This document shows, in pieces, positions 9,249 to 18,504 of a DNA stretch of 64,000 nt; positions within the stretch are counted from its first letter, which is position 1, and the number at the start of each line of letters is the position of its first letter. Made by a program: the position numbers and the translations under genes. Where the stretch lies: NCBI RefSeq assembly GCF_020804225.1, contig NZ_WJBI01000014.1, positions 62,252-126,251 on the forward strand, given 5' to 3'. The notes under the pieces are model-generated. The model did not search any database and was not told the DNA's origin. It saw only the letters and a program-made list of their open reading frames with translations. Source of the stretch: Methanosarcina sp. DH2 (GTDB lineage Archaea > Halobacteriota > Methanosarcinia > Methanosarcinales > Methanosarcinaceae).

Positions 9249-9250
9249 GC

Positions 9251-9277
9251 GGAAAGAAAAAATCTTTCCTTTTTTTA
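9251..9277 (+). terminator. Hairpin plus T-tract terminator after the PG-binding-type gene
   Basis: GGAAAG (9251-9256) pairs with CTTTCC (9264-9269), followed directly by eight T residues. It starts three bases after the stop codon. The T-tract overlaps the last codons of the convergent SRPBCC gene. Confidence 0.7.
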
Positions 9278-9802
9278 ATTTGCCTGCTCAGCACGTTCTT
9301 TAAGCGCCCGGTTCATCTCGTTAAAGCTACTTTTCGTATCTTTAAGCAATTTAGTAGAAAATGGGATCAGTATCCCGTTAAATTCCTCATGTTGAATGAA
9401 ACGCACCTGATTCTCATTCAGTGGTTCGATGATAAAGCTGTGCTCGCCGTCAAATATCCAGGGGATAAAAAGACGTCCCAACCAGCATAATTGTCTTTCA
9501 GGCCTCGCGATAAGAACGGTTGGATGCAATGTCATAATGAGATTTCCCGCACGCATCTTAGCTGTCAGCTTTTCACCTGGACTTGGAGTTCCGGTCATAT
9601 TCTGAATAGAGGGATTCCACTGAGGATATGCCTTGAAATCGAGTAACACCTGCCACACCCTGGAAGCAGATGCGTTAATGACTGCTTCAGCCTGAATATC
9701 TTTATGAGTAACAGATGTATTTACAGAGACAAGCCTTACTACATGGAGAACTAATAGGAAAAAAAGCATTCTTATTATTAATTTGATAGTAGATTTTGAC
9801 AT
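9275..9802 (-). CDS. Membrane-anchored SRPBCC (START/polyketide cyclase-like) protein
   Basis: A 175-residue protein with an N-terminal hydrophobic anchor (about 7-27, LIIRMLFFLLVLHVVRLVSV) and then an SRPBCC fold: INASASRVWQVLLDFKAYPQWNP is the classic opening strand-helix, followed by alternating beta strands (LTAKMRAG, MTLHPTVLI, HSFIIEPL, VRFIQHEEFNGIL) and the long C-terminal helix (FNEMNRALKERAEQ). Such proteins bind hydrophobic ligands in a deep cavity; the ligand is unknown. Transcribed alone, convergent with the PG-binding-type gene. Confidence 0.8.
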   Translation of the reverse strand: MSKSTIKLIIRMLFFLLVLHVVRLVSVNTSVTHKDIQAEAVINASASRVWQVLLDFKAYPQWNPSIQNMTGTPSPGEKLTAKMRAGNLIMTLHPTVLIARPERQLCWLGRLFIPWIFDGEHSFIIEPLNENQVRFIQHEEFNGILIPFSTKLLKDTKSSFNEMNRALKERAEQAN

Positions 9803-9827
9803 TGTTTTCCCCCTCGTTTATAAAATT

Positions 9828-9906
9828 ATCAAATAAATATATTAGATTAAAAAGAATCTGTTAATTTATCAAATAAGTATATTAAATTAAAAAGAATCTG
9901 TCAATA
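9828..9906. repeat. 40-bp direct repeat, two copies
   Basis: Two adjacent copies (from 9828 and from 9868) share ATCAAATAAxTATATTA and AAAAAGAATCTGT with a few substitutions. They lie just upstream of the SRPBCC gene and could hold its promoter or an operator. Confidence 0.8.
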
Positions 9907-9986
9907 TATGATTTGTATCTTTATATTGATCTTTCATTGATTTTTGTATAGTTTATCAAAAATAAAGAAATTCTGCCAATAAATCA

Positions 9987-10165
9987 ATGAGAAAGGGTTT
10001 TGAGATAAAACAGAAAAAAGCCAAAGCAAAAATCAAAGCAAAAATTAAAGCAAAAGTCAAAACAAAAGTCAAAAAGAAAAACCAAAAAGAAAAACCAAAA
10101 CAAAAGTCAAAACAAAAGTCGAAAAGAAAAACCAAAAAGAAAAACCAAAAGTTACAAAAAATAGA
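9987..10165. repeat. AAAxC-rich low-complexity tandem tract downstream of vhtD
   Basis: A purine-biased tract of short units such as CAAAAGTCAAAA and AAAAAGAAAAACC fills the space after the vhtD stop codon. On the plus strand it can be read as a 60-residue Lys-rich frame, which looks like an artefact of the repeat. On the vht transcript it would be a long U-rich tail, suiting archaeal transcription termination. Confidence 0.7.
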
Positions 10166-10651
10166 TTAAAGAGTGTAAGAAAGCTCGTCCCTGATAAGCA
10201 CTATAGTTTCATCCACAGCCTCGAGGACTTCAGGACTGATATCACAGGAAATTTCAGTAGCTAATTCTCCGATTTCTATCCCTATTACTACAATTTCCGG
10301 AAGCGACTGTACCTGCTCTCCAATTCTCAAAACATCGGTAATTGTAAGGTCGTGCACAGAGACAAGGGTGTGCGGTTCAGCACCTTTTATCAGGTCCCTG
10401 CCTTCGATACGATGTATCGAACCTGTCCGACTGCCTGTCAGAACTGCATCGACTATTATGACTTTTTTCGCACCGTCAAGCAAGTTAAGGAGATCAAGCC
10501 CACAGACACCTGCATCCGCTATATCAAGGCCTTCGAGTCCTTCAAGTTCCGTTTTTTTAAGGGCTTCGATAACTTTCAGGCCGACGCCATCATTGCCCAT
10601 TAGAGGGCTTCCGCAGCCCAGGATTCGGACAGGAGCATGTAATATAGACAT
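10166..10651 (-). CDS. vhtD: Hydrogenase maturation endopeptidase VhtD
   Basis: A 161-residue HybD/HycI-family protease that removes the C-terminal tail of the hydrogenase large subunit after nickel insertion, in the cytoplasm. The nickel-sensing residues are visible: the acidic residue in GNDGVG (about 16-21), the Asp in VIIVDAV (about 63) and the His in LVSVHDL (about 94). Last gene of vhtGACD, 175 bases after vhtC with a 17-bp repeat between. As vhxGAC lacks a protease, VhtD may serve both enzymes. Confidence 0.9.
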   Translation of the reverse strand: MSILHAPVRILGCGSPLMGNDGVGLKVIEALKKTELEGLEGLDIADAGVCGLDLLNLLDGAKKVIIVDAVLTGSRTGSIHRIEGRDLIKGAEPHTLVSVHDLTITDVLRIGEQVQSLPEIVVIGIEIGELATEISCDISPEVLEAVDETIVLIRDELSYTL

Positions 10652-10695
10652 ATTATCACTTTAAAGAGTTGATTATGTGTTTATTATTCTTTTTT

Positions 10696-10752
10696 AGCTA
10701 TTGTATTTTTCTAGCTATCGTATTTTTCTAGATATGGTACTTTTCTAGCAAC
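10696..10752. repeat. 17-bp tandem repeat between vhtC and vhtD
   Basis: Three 17-bp units (TAGCTATTGTATTTTTC and variants) run from 10696 to 10746, with a fourth begun. On the vht transcript it lies in the vhtC-vhtD intergenic leader. Confidence 0.85.
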
Positions 10753-10826
10753 TTTAGATCCATGCAAATCTATATGCCTATATTACATTCCTTGCATTCT
10801 TCCCGGGCTCTGGAATTCCCTGAACG

Positions 10827-11639
10827 TTAATCTTTTACGACTTCAGAAGGCGTATCGGACGAATCGTGCCAGAGTTCCCTGTCAGGAAGGTGTTTTGGAT
10901 TGGGCTTAACAATTTCCACATAGTGAGCATCTGACAGGTCCTCTTTTCCGGACCAGAAGATTGCTTTGTGATACTTCCAGACGTGCGGGTCAAACTCAAG
11001 GATACCCACGTGGACAACCAGTTCAAAGATAAACCAGTACGTCAAGAGCAGATGAGAGGCCCTGAGGAACTGCAGGGAACTCATCCCGAATGAAGGTGCA
11101 ATCAGGTCTCCTGCAGACAGGACCCATGAACCTATAGGGAGCCCGAAAAGTGCCCAGTCAAGCCTGTAAAGTACAACGCCTGAAACGGCAATTGCAAAGA
11201 TGGCGGTGCCCTCAAGCACAATAAGGATCTTCATTACGGGATGAAGTTTGGTTTTGTAGTGTCCCGACACTTCATCATAAATGGTGAATGCGGGATACTC
11301 ACCCTTTCCGAAGAAATTGAGGATTATTGCTTTCAGGCGTTTTGCATCTTCAGGACCGAAGACATAATGGTCCATGAAATGTGCCAGTTTCTCCTGAACT
11401 CCACCTTCGCTTGAAGAGAAGATGTTGTACGGAATAAGGATCCAGTTCACTGCAAGCAAAGCAGGAACCATGATCATGTGAAGGGCGCGGGCGTTGTGGA
11501 AACTCATAAAGTCCCAGCCTGCGTAGATTTTTAACCCGGTAATGATGAGCACCAGCATTGCCACAGCATGGATGGTGTGGGCCGTCCTGTCAAGGACGGT
11601 ATAGCGCTCAACAACCATCGGGTTGTCTTTGGATTTCAT
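10827..11639 (-). CDS. vhtC: Cytochrome b subunit VhtC of the methanophenazine-reducing hydrogenase
   Basis: A 270-residue integral membrane cytochrome b with about five hydrophobic segments. Candidate haem ligands are the His residues of [11 protein letters not shown] (first helix), [11 protein letters not shown] (second) and [20 protein letters not shown] (C-terminal part). It carries electrons from the small subunit to methanophenazine during H2 oxidation, or the reverse in hydrogen cycling. Third gene of vhtGACD, starting 16 bases after vhtA. Confidence 0.9.
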   Translation of the reverse strand: MKSKDNPMVVERYTVLDRTAHTIHAVAMLVLIITGLKIYAGWDFMSFHNARALHMIMVPALLAVNWILIPYNIFSSSEGGVQEKLAHFMDHYVFGPEDAKRLKAIILNFFGKGEYPAFTIYDEVSGHYKTKLHPVMKILIVLEGTAIFAIAVSGVVLYRLDWALFGLPIGSWVLSAGDLIAPSFGMSSLQFLRASHLLLTYWFIFELVVHVGILEFDPHVWKYHKAIFWSGKEDLSDAHYVEIVKPNPKHLPDRELWHDSSDTPSEVVKD

Positions 11640-11654
11640 CTATAGGTCGCCTCC

Positions 11655-13442
11655 TTATACTATTCTTAAAGTACGTGGAGCGTTTTTCCCGGTAAGGTCA
11701 ATGGTGTGGACTGCGCATGAAACGCAGGGATCATAGGACCTGCCGATATGAAGGATGTTAACCGGATTGGTGTAATCGACGCCAAGAGCATTGTCTACGG
11801 CATTGATCTTTGCCCCTATAAGGGACTGCTCAAGAGGACCGGGCACACCTGCACCATCTCTCGGGGAGAGGTTCCAGGTGCTCGGGACCACGGGCTGATA
11901 GGTAATAACCTTAGAGTTGCTGTCGGTAGAGACCCAGTGCCCGAGAGCACCGCGCGGAGCTTCCCAGAGACCCATGCCTTCGGAATTCTTTGCCATTGAA
12001 AGGTCGGTGTCAACAGCGATCTTGCCGTTAGGGTCATAATCGACAGTTACCCACTTAAGGAGCTCATTTGCGATAATGGCTGTTTCCTGGATGCGGGCCA
12101 TCATTCTTGTGTAAACGTTAGCCGCAGAGTAACCGTTCTCGTTAAAGGCCAGAGCAAGTCCGGTCACAAGAGGCTCTTTAGCTGCAAGCATACGTGCAAG
12201 AGGTCCGACTTCACAGGGAACTCCGTCATATCTCGGAGCCTTATTCCAGGTGTACCTGCTCTCGGAACCCTGATCGAAGCGGATTGCTTCAGGATCGGTA
12301 AACGGATTGGTCTCACCTTTTGAAGGATGGACATCAGTTGTGTCTTCATAGAAGGCGTGAGCAACACTCTCGGTAATCTTGCTTGCATCAAAATTCTGAT
12401 ATTCGAGGCTTCCGGTTACCACGCCTGAAGTCAGGAAGCGGTCTCCTGCAGGGCTGTTCGGGTCATATCCGTCCCCATTATCAGGGTTGTAGAACCCACC
12501 ATATGAAAGGAAGGCGATCTTGGAAGGGTCGCTGTATCCGCCGATTTTGTCATGTTTGAGGCTTGCAGGAAGGTCAAGAAGGGTCTCTCCAACAAGTTCG
12601 GAACCGAAGGCAGCATAGAATTCCGCATCTCCCCAGCCGGCTTCTCTACTGAAGTCGTTTGAGTCTACGGATTTGTCAACAAGGCCTTTGAGGTGTTCAA
12701 CCACAAAATTTACAGCTTTCTGAGGGGAGCTTGCCTTATAGGTGTTTTCAATCCAGGTATCGAATGGAACTTTCAGAGTGTAATTCGAAACAAAGTCCAT
12801 GACCTGAAGGTAGTAAGAAGAAAGCTTGCCAATATCTGCCACATTCGGCTTGTAAGTATACCCGCCCGGATAGGAAGTTACCTGATGAGGCATTTTTCCG
12901 CCGATGACTGCAATGGCTTCCTGAAGACGTTTCTTTTCAGGAATTGCTGCAAGGTAGGAAGAGCCTGCAGGTATAGCTTCCCCATCGATCTTGTAGCTGA
13001 TAGGGGCAAACCTGCCAACCATTTCTTTCCAGACTGCGTTTCCGGTCTCTCCGAGGGGGGTGAGGACATCCCGGTATGCAGGGTTTGCAAGGTCAGGACC
13101 CCAGAGAATATAGATATGGGTAGCATGGCTTGCAATAAAGTTCAGAGCCTGATTGATGTTTCTTGCTACAAGTGCATCTTTCGGAACGGTGTCAGCCACG
13201 CCGAAGAGCTGGTCAAGGGCGTTGGCAGCTGTGAGGGAATGGGAAGTCGGACAGACACCGCAGATCCTCTGGACAAGAAGGGCTGCGTCTCTCGGGTCCT
13301 GGTTCTGCAGCATTCGTTCAAAGCCTCTAAACATGAGGCAGGAGCTCTGGGCATCGGTTATAATGCCCTCAGCATTTACTTCAGTGGACAGGCGAAGGTG
13401 ACCTTCAATCCTGGTTAAGGGGTCGACTGTAACGTTTACCAT
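11655..13442 (-). CDS. vhtA: Catalytic large subunit VhtA of the methanophenazine-reducing [NiFe]-hydrogenase
   Basis: A 595-residue large subunit with the four nickel cysteines in [10 protein letters not shown] (Cys61, Cys64) and DPCVSCAVH (Cys573, Cys576; His579). The 16 residues after His579 should be cut off by VhtD. The protein oxidises H2 at the outer face of the membrane together with VhtG. It follows vhtG by 7 bases. Length and motifs match the canonical Vho/Vht large subunit closely, and codon choice is that of a highly expressed gene. Confidence 0.93.
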   Translation of the reverse strand: MVNVTVDPLTRIEGHLRLSTEVNAEGIITDAQSSCLMFRGFERMLQNQDPRDAALLVQRICGVCPTSHSLTAANALDQLFGVADTVPKDALVARNINQALNFIASHATHIYILWGPDLANPAYRDVLTPLGETGNAVWKEMVGRFAPISYKIDGEAIPAGSSYLAAIPEKKRLQEAIAVIGGKMPHQVTSYPGGYTYKPNVADIGKLSSYYLQVMDFVSNYTLKVPFDTWIENTYKASSPQKAVNFVVEHLKGLVDKSVDSNDFSREAGWGDAEFYAAFGSELVGETLLDLPASLKHDKIGGYSDPSKIAFLSYGGFYNPDNGDGYDPNSPAGDRFLTSGVVTGSLEYQNFDASKITESVAHAFYEDTTDVHPSKGETNPFTDPEAIRFDQGSESRYTWNKAPRYDGVPCEVGPLARMLAAKEPLVTGLALAFNENGYSAANVYTRMMARIQETAIIANELLKWVTVDYDPNGKIAVDTDLSMAKNSEGMGLWEAPRGALGHWVSTDSNSKVITYQPVVPSTWNLSPRDGAGVPGPLEQSLIGAKINAVDNALGVDYTNPVNILHIGRSYDPCVSCAVHTIDLTGKNAPRTLRIV

Positions 13443-13449
13443 TTTTTAT

Positions 13450-14601
13450 TCACTCTCCTTTCATTCTCCGAACAGCATGTACCCCTGCAACTACGGTAGC
13501 AGCACCGACTGCAGCTTTGGATAATGTGTCAATATTTGCCCCAAGAAGCACGCCCTTGTCTTCAGCTTCAACATAGAAAGGTCTTGCCGAGTCCGGGAAG
13601 CCGGGTTCAACACAGGCAATACAGGGAGAGCCTGCCTGAGTACACATGCTTACGGAACCATTCCAGCGGCGAATGGCACAGTCTGCGTGAGAGTAAGGAG
13701 CTTTACAGCCTAATTTCCAGAGGCATTTTTCTCCGCCAATCTGCTCGTCGAACTCTCCACGGTCATAGTAACCGCGGCGGGGGCAGTTTTCATGCACTGT
13801 GTGGTCAGTAGGGAAAAAAACAGTGGGTCTTCCATACTTATCAAGGACGGTATCCAGGTCGTCAGGAATCTTAATCTTGTTAAGGATTACCGCACCCAGG
13901 GTAAGGAGAATCCAGTCAGGGTGTGCAGGACATCCAGGGATGTTAATTACAGGTTTGTGAATGCCAAGCTCTGTGAGCATGCCTTTTGAACTGTCTTCCT
14001 TTGTAAAAGCTACTCCCCTGTAATCCAGAACATCGGAAACAGCGCTGCTTGCACAGGTAATTCCTCCATAAGTGGCACAGGTTCCAACTGCAAGGATAGC
14101 ATTTGCACGTGTTGCAGCTTTTTCAAAGAGTTCTTTAAAAGTCCTGTTCCCGATAACGCAGTAACGCCCCGAGCCGTCCGGACCGTTTGCAATTGCACCT
14201 TCCACAACAAGGATATAGTTGCCTTCTTCGATAAGTTCGTCAACTAAAAGCTCGGAGTTCAGTTCAGAGGTGTTTACAGGCTTGCCGTCGACAAATAGCC
14301 CCTGCTGGGCGAGGAGAGTCTCATGGTAAGCAATGTTAACATTGAGCTTGCTGATTGCCTGGACAATATCAGGATTGCCCCCGTTTAAAATGGATTCGGA
14401 ACAGCCGGTGCACTCAGCACCATGAAGCCAGATAATCTTTGTCTCTGCAAACTCAAGCGCACTTACAATCTCTGTTTTATAGGTGCCGAGAAATGTAGTT
14501 GCACCAAGCACGCCTACAGCCTTCATGAAAGTACGCCGGTCTAGTTTTAAAAAGTCTAAACTATCCAGTGTACGGATAAGATTCTTCATTCCAGTACTCA
14601 T
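13450..14601 (-). CDS. vhtG: FeS small subunit VhtG, Tat-exported
   Basis: The start was chosen at ATG 14601 (MSTGMKNL), giving 383 residues. The longer frame to 14667 would begin in the probable TATA box, and Vho/Vht small subunits characteristically begin MSTG. A twin-arginine signal (DRRTFMKAVG) lies at about residues 21-30. Proximal (ECTGCS, GTCATYG, GCPAHPDW), distal (NCPRRGYYDRGEF, CLWKLGCKAPYSHADC) and medial (CTQAGSPCIAC) cluster residues are all conserved, and a C-terminal hydrophobic helix precedes a basic end. First gene of vhtGACD; it exports the pre-folded heterodimer by the Tat route. Confidence 0.92.
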   Translation of the reverse strand: MSTGMKNLIRTLDSLDFLKLDRRTFMKAVGVLGATTFLGTYKTEIVSALEFAETKIIWLHGAECTGCSESILNGGNPDIVQAISKLNVNIAYHETLLAQQGLFVDGKPVNTSELNSELLVDELIEEGNYILVVEGAIANGPDGSGRYCVIGNRTFKELFEKAATRANAILAVGTCATYGGITCASSAVSDVLDYRGVAFTKEDSSKGMLTELGIHKPVINIPGCPAHPDWILLTLGAVILNKIKIPDDLDTVLDKYGRPTVFFPTDHTVHENCPRRGYYDRGEFDEQIGGEKCLWKLGCKAPYSHADCAIRRWNGSVSMCTQAGSPCIACVEPGFPDSARPFYVEAEDKGVLLGANIDTLSKAAVGAATVVAGVHAVRRMKGE

Positions 14602-14670
14602 CTCTACCACATCTTGTTTTTTACCCAAATTATATGTACGAAAGAAAATCTTAATTTTAATTTCCACTGA

Positions 14671-14682
14671 AATTATATAAAT
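14671..14682 (-). promoter_or_regulatory. Probable TATA box of the vhtGACD operon
   Basis: Minus strand TTTATATAAT lies about 75 bases before the chosen vhtG start; initiation about 25 bases downstream, near 14650, would give a leader of about 50 bases. A second TATA-like string (TATTTATATAC) lies another 12 bases upstream. Confidence 0.45.
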
Positions 14683-15848
14683 GAGTATATAAATATACCG
14701 ATAATGTTTTCAATGAGGGAATAGTATTTAAGGTTTTTTACACGATGTGATAAATATATTAATACGGTAGATGGAATTTTTTTAATAAACATAAAAATAT
14801 AATAGTTTGTTTAAATAAATAATCCATCTTAACATACATGATAAACCGGTAAAAGACACTTTAGCAGGACCAGCTAACCTTAAAGAAAAAAAATAATTCC
14901 CTCTTTAGAGGAATTCTCTATCCAGAAATTCAAGATGAAATGTAAAAATAGGACTTGAAATCAGAGATTTGTATGACAAAATATGAAGAATCAATACAAA
15001 ATTAATAAGCCTCCAGAGAAAACAAAAACCATTTACAATACGGGAAGGGAATTTAATAACAGGAGTAAACTCACGACAAGCATAATGTATGACTTATCCC
15101 CTGTCAGGTTCCACAAAAAACTGAACCTCTTATTTTCACAGTTATTCCCTGAGGAATCCCTCTATTTATTGTTAACCTACATATTAATAACTCATCAACC
15201 CGTAACTATACTCTCAGCCTCTAGATGTACCAAGCCTTGAACCCGTACTTTAAGCCTCATGTACTTGATAATGAGCGGCTTATACTTGTGTTCTTATCTA
15301 TTTTCAGATGCAGTATCAAGATACCTGTATCCTCAGTTGATTAACCTCTACTTTCGTACTGATTAATGTTTCCCGATTGATCGTTTTTTGAATTATGTAA
15401 ATCCACACATGGAGCCTTAATCAGCCGTGTACGCAGAACCGTGCTCATTTCTGCATTATTGTCAACCATGCCAATGACAATTTATTAGCACCCTCATTTT
15501 TGAAAAAAGTGCATAAGGAAGTTTTTAAAGTAAAGAAACGTTTTAAAAAAAATAGCTTTTTTTATATGAAAACGTTAAGAAAGGGCTTAAAATATTAATA
15601 ATTTGATACAAATATTGGATAAAAACGCCCATAAATAGTCAGAACAGATTTTAGAGTATTATTATCAGAGTTTCCTGGCCTGCTCTAAAATAAGAGCAAA
15701 AAACATGTATAAATTTTGAAGGTGAAATTAAAAAACAAAAAGGATATAAAAGAGAACTATACAATTGTGCAAAATAAAATTACTAATATACTTATTTTTA
15801 TAAAATCCAGTGATTTAGTTCCCGTATATCCCCGTATACCACATTAGT

Positions 15849-15912
15849 ATACTATATTTTCATACTATATTTTCATACTATATTTTCATACTATATTTTC
15901 ATACTATATTTT
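15849..15912. repeat. 13-bp tandem repeat, five units
   Basis: ATACTATATTTTC is repeated four times exactly from 15849, with a fifth copy altered in its last bases. Each unit resembles a TATA element. Confidence 0.95.
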
Positions 15913-16182
15913 TAGTATGCCATAATAAACCCTGTATATTAGCTGCATTCGTTTAGTCATAAGAAGTAAGGGCAGACGAAAAATAGGAGCGGTTAGGGAA
16001 GGTAAGTTCCTCATCAATCATTAACCTCAGAATTATAGCCTTGATAAAAGTCTTCTCAAAAGAGCTCATTAAACTGAACCAAATACTAATTCTCAAAATA
16101 TTAATTCAGATATCAGTTAAATATCAATTCAAGCATCATTCAAATAGAATTCGAGCATAACTTCAAGTATCAATTCAAGTGT

Positions 16183-16245
16183 TAATTAAAGCACTATTCA
16201 AAATCAATTAAAGCATTATTCAAAATCAATTAAAGCGTCGTTCAA
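16183..16245. repeat. About 22-bp imperfect tandem repeat upstream of hypC
   Basis: Three imperfect units of AATTAAAGCATTATTCAAAATC follow each other; related AAxTCAAxTATCAATTCAA words continue on both sides from about 16080 to 16290. Confidence 0.75.
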
Positions 16246-16437
16246 GTATTATTCAAATAGAATTTTTAAGTATCAATTCAAATGAAGAGTAATTGCATTA
16301 AAACCAGTCCTCTTAAAAAACAGTCCTCTTAAAAGATTGTTCTTATTGGACTGTTTTAACTGAAAATAGATTTCGTATTACCAGATTTTGAAAAGAAAAA
16401 GAAGAGAAAAGCAGGAAAGAAAAACAGTAGAGGTAAT

Positions 16438-16716
16438 ATGTGTATAGCTATTCCTGGAAAAATTAAGGGCATCGTCAACGAAAACACTGCCACGATTGAT
16501 ATGGGCGGGATATGCAGAGATGTAAATATGGACCTGCTCGGAGGTGCCAGTGAATCTCTGCTCGGGAAATATGTCCTTGTCCACGTTGGGTACGCAATAT
16601 CTGAAATCTCGAAAGAAGAGAGTGAAGAAACCATGCGCCTGCTCAGGCAGATATCAGGCCTTGAAGATTCAGATATCTTTGAAACGAGGTTCTCCGAAGA
16701 AACGGACGCTGAATGA
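16438..16716 (+). CDS. hypC: Hydrogenase assembly chaperone HypC
   Basis: A 92-residue protein starting MCIAIPGKI; the essential N-terminal Cys2 and the PGK motif define the HypC/HybG family. HypC binds HypD to build the Fe(CN)2CO group and hands it to the hydrogenase large subunit in the cytoplasm. A Shine-Dalgarno AGAGGTAAT precedes the ATG. It opens the hypCDA operon, and hypD follows one base after its stop. Confidence 0.95.
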   Translation: MCIAIPGKIKGIVNENTATIDMGGICRDVNMDLLGGASESLLGKYVLVHVGYAISEISKEESEETMRLLRQISGLEDSDIFETRFSEETDAE

Positions 16717-16717
16717 A

Positions 16718-17836
16718 ATGGAAAACAAGGACTCTTCTTTAAAGCCCGCTCTACCTGATCTTGAAAAAAAGCTTCTGGAAAGGATTTACGCTTCTGAAAC
16801 TTCACTCCGCATAATGCATGTCTGCGGCACTCACGAAAGGACCATATCAAAATACGGGCTCAGAAGTGTGCTTCCGCAGAATATGGAAGTCATAAGCGGT
16901 CCCGGATGCCCGGTATGCGTCACCCCCGAAAAAGACATTGACATTGCAATTGCCCTTGCAAAGAGTGGAGCAGCTGTAGTCACTTTTGGGGATATGATGA
17001 GGGTCCCGGGCTCGGTAGAAAGCTTGCTGGATGCAAAGTCTGAAGGAGCAGACGTAAGGATGGTCTACAGCATTGATGATGCTGTATCCCTTGCAAATAA
17101 AAAGCCTGAGCTTGATATTGTTTTTTTTGGAATAGGCTTTGAGACCACAGTTCCTGCAAATGCAGCTGCCCTCCTAAGGAATACACCTGAAAACTTCAGC
17201 CTACTTGCCTCCCAGAAGCAAACTCCTCCTGCAGTAGAGCTTCTTGCCAGAGATGCCGAAGTTGATGCTTTTATCGCTCCCGGGCATGTAGCAACCATTA
17301 TAGGGACAAAGCCCTTCGAACCTCTTGCAGAAAAAGGCTTTCCTGTTGTTGTAAGCGGGTTTGAGGCAAGAGACATCCTGCTAGGAATAAATCTGCTCCT
17401 GGAGCAGGCAGAGAAAGGAGTCTCAAGAGTTGACAATGGATATCCGAGGGTTGTAAAGGCAGAGGGGAACAAAATAGCCCTGAAACTGATGAATGAAGTA
17501 TTCGAAACCTCGGAGTCCGAATGGAGAGGCATTGGCAACATAGAGGGTTCGGGGCTTGTTCTCAGGAGAGAGTATGAGGAGAAAGACGCCTCAAAAAAGC
17601 ACGAAGACCTTTATGCCGCTTCCCTTTCAGAGATTAGAGCTAAATCGGACAGAAAAGATAAGAAGCGCTGTATCTGTGCAGCTATCCTCACAGGGAAAGC
17701 AAAACCCTCCCAGTGCCCGAGCTTTGGGAAAGACTGCACCCCTAAAAATCCGACAGGCCCCTGTATGGTCAGCCAGGAAGGTATGTGCTATAACTGGTTT
17801 AGATACTCGCGGGAAGGGGGAAGCAGGTTTGCATGA
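16718..17836 (+). CDS. hypD: Hydrogenase maturation protein HypD
   Basis: A 372-residue HypD. The ATG at 16718 was chosen because it follows the hypC stop directly and gives the family length; an in-frame upstream extension inside hypC is artefactual. Signature motifs are MHVCGTHERTI (active Cys), GPGCPVCVTP and the C-terminal [4Fe-4S] cysteine set (CICAAIL, CPSFGKDCTP, GPCMVS, GMCYNW). With HypC it assembles the Fe(CN)2CO moiety. Its last bases overlap the hypA start. Confidence 0.95.
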   Translation: MENKDSSLKPALPDLEKKLLERIYASETSLRIMHVCGTHERTISKYGLRSVLPQNMEVISGPGCPVCVTPEKDIDIAIALAKSGAAVVTFGDMMRVPGSVESLLDAKSEGADVRMVYSIDDAVSLANKKPELDIVFFGIGFETTVPANAAALLRNTPENFSLLASQKQTPPAVELLARDAEVDAFIAPGHVATIIGTKPFEPLAEKGFPVVVSGFEARDILLGINLLLEQAEKGVSRVDNGYPRVVKAEGNKIALKLMNEVFETSESEWRGIGNIEGSGLVLRREYEEKDASKKHEDLYAASLSEIRAKSDRKDKKRCICAAILTGKAKPSQCPSFGKDCTPKNPTGPCMVSQEGMCYNWFRYSREGGSRFA

Positions 17837-18230
17837 GTATTCTATAGCCTGTGAGATCTTTGAGCAGGTAATAGCAACTGCAGAAGCTCACGAAGCCCTG
17901 GAAGTCAGGCATATAATCCTGGAAATGGGGAGACTTGCTCATACAAATCCGGATCAGTTGAGCTTCTGTTTTAAGGCAATTGCAGAGGGGAGCATTGCCG
18001 AAAATGCGGAGTTTGTCGTAGAGATGATACCACCCTCCCTGGAATGTGAGTGCGGATACACAGGCACTGTGGACGAAACACAGATCGGAAAAGATGGGGA
18101 ACTCCGAAGCGAACTTCTGGAATACATAGCAGCGCTTGAATGCCCGGTATGCGGAAGAAATGCTCGCATCACAGGTGGCAGAGAGCTGATTATAAAAAGC
18201 ATTGATATTGAGACAGAAGTAGAAAAATAA
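17829..18230 (+). CDS. hypA: Hydrogenase nickel insertion protein HypA, TTG start inside hypD
   Basis: A 133-residue HypA when started at TTG 17829, eight bases before the hypD stop. This start is required because HypA proteins begin Met-His-Glu with His2 binding nickel, and the codons after TTG read HEYSIACEIF. A purine-rich GGGAAGGGGGAAGC Shine-Dalgarno lies just upstream. The zinc site is present as Cys73/Cys75 (CEC) and Cys105/Cys108 (CPVC), the first pair spaced by one residue, not two. HypA works with HypB to deliver Ni2+ to the large subunit. Confidence 0.92.
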   Translation: MHEYSIACEIFEQVIATAEAHEALEVRHIILEMGRLAHTNPDQLSFCFKAIAEGSIAENAEFVVEMIPPSLECECGYTGTVDETQIGKDGELRSELLEYIAALECPVCGRNARITGGRELIIKSIDIETEVEK

Positions 18231-18336
18231 ACTTCAAAGCAGGCAAATATATAAATGTGGTAAAAGGTAGCAGGTTTATAAAATATACTTATAAAAAATC
18301 CACTTAAATACCCGCTAAAATTCACAATAGATTCAC

Positions 18337-18391
18337 TAAAAATTCAACTCGAAATTCAACTAAAAATTCAACTAAAAATTCAACTAAAAAA
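18337..18391. repeat. 13-bp tandem repeat between hypA and hypB
   Basis: AAAAATTCAACT is repeated about four times at 12-13-bp steps. It lies in the 260-bp gap that separates hypA from hypB and may mark a separate hypB promoter region. Confidence 0.85.
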
Positions 18392-18504
18392 CTTCATTCA
18401 AACATACATACCTGGACATACATCCTGCTCCACAAAGTTGAATTCAATACCAATGAGTGATTTTCCATCAAGATAACCAGTAACCCCGAGTGATGTTTAT
18501 GTTA

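Larger units (their letters stand above)
14700..16437. other. Gene-free, repeat-rich interval between the divergent vht and hyp operons
   Basis: About 1.7 kb without a convincing gene. The longest frame (14983-15240, plus, 85 codons) has no recognisable family or Shine-Dalgarno and looks like chance. The interval holds a 13-bp tandem repeat (15849-15912), a 22-bp repeat (about 16183-16245) and a small GC-richer patch with hairpin potential at 15411-15446. It should contain the vht and hyp promoters, and could hold an unannotated RNA or a decayed element. Confidence 0.6.

Noticed and set aside
9987-10169. 60-codon Lys-rich frame after vhtD
   Set aside because: It is only the reading of a short-unit A-rich tandem repeat, antisense to the vhtD 3' end, with no ribosome site.
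14983-15240. 85-codon frame in the vht-hyp interval
   Set aside because: No ribosome site, no recognisable family and composition like the surrounding non-coding DNA.
15849-15912. CRISPR array
   Set aside because: The 13-bp units are directly adjacent with no spacers; no other direct-repeat/spacer pattern occurs in the window.
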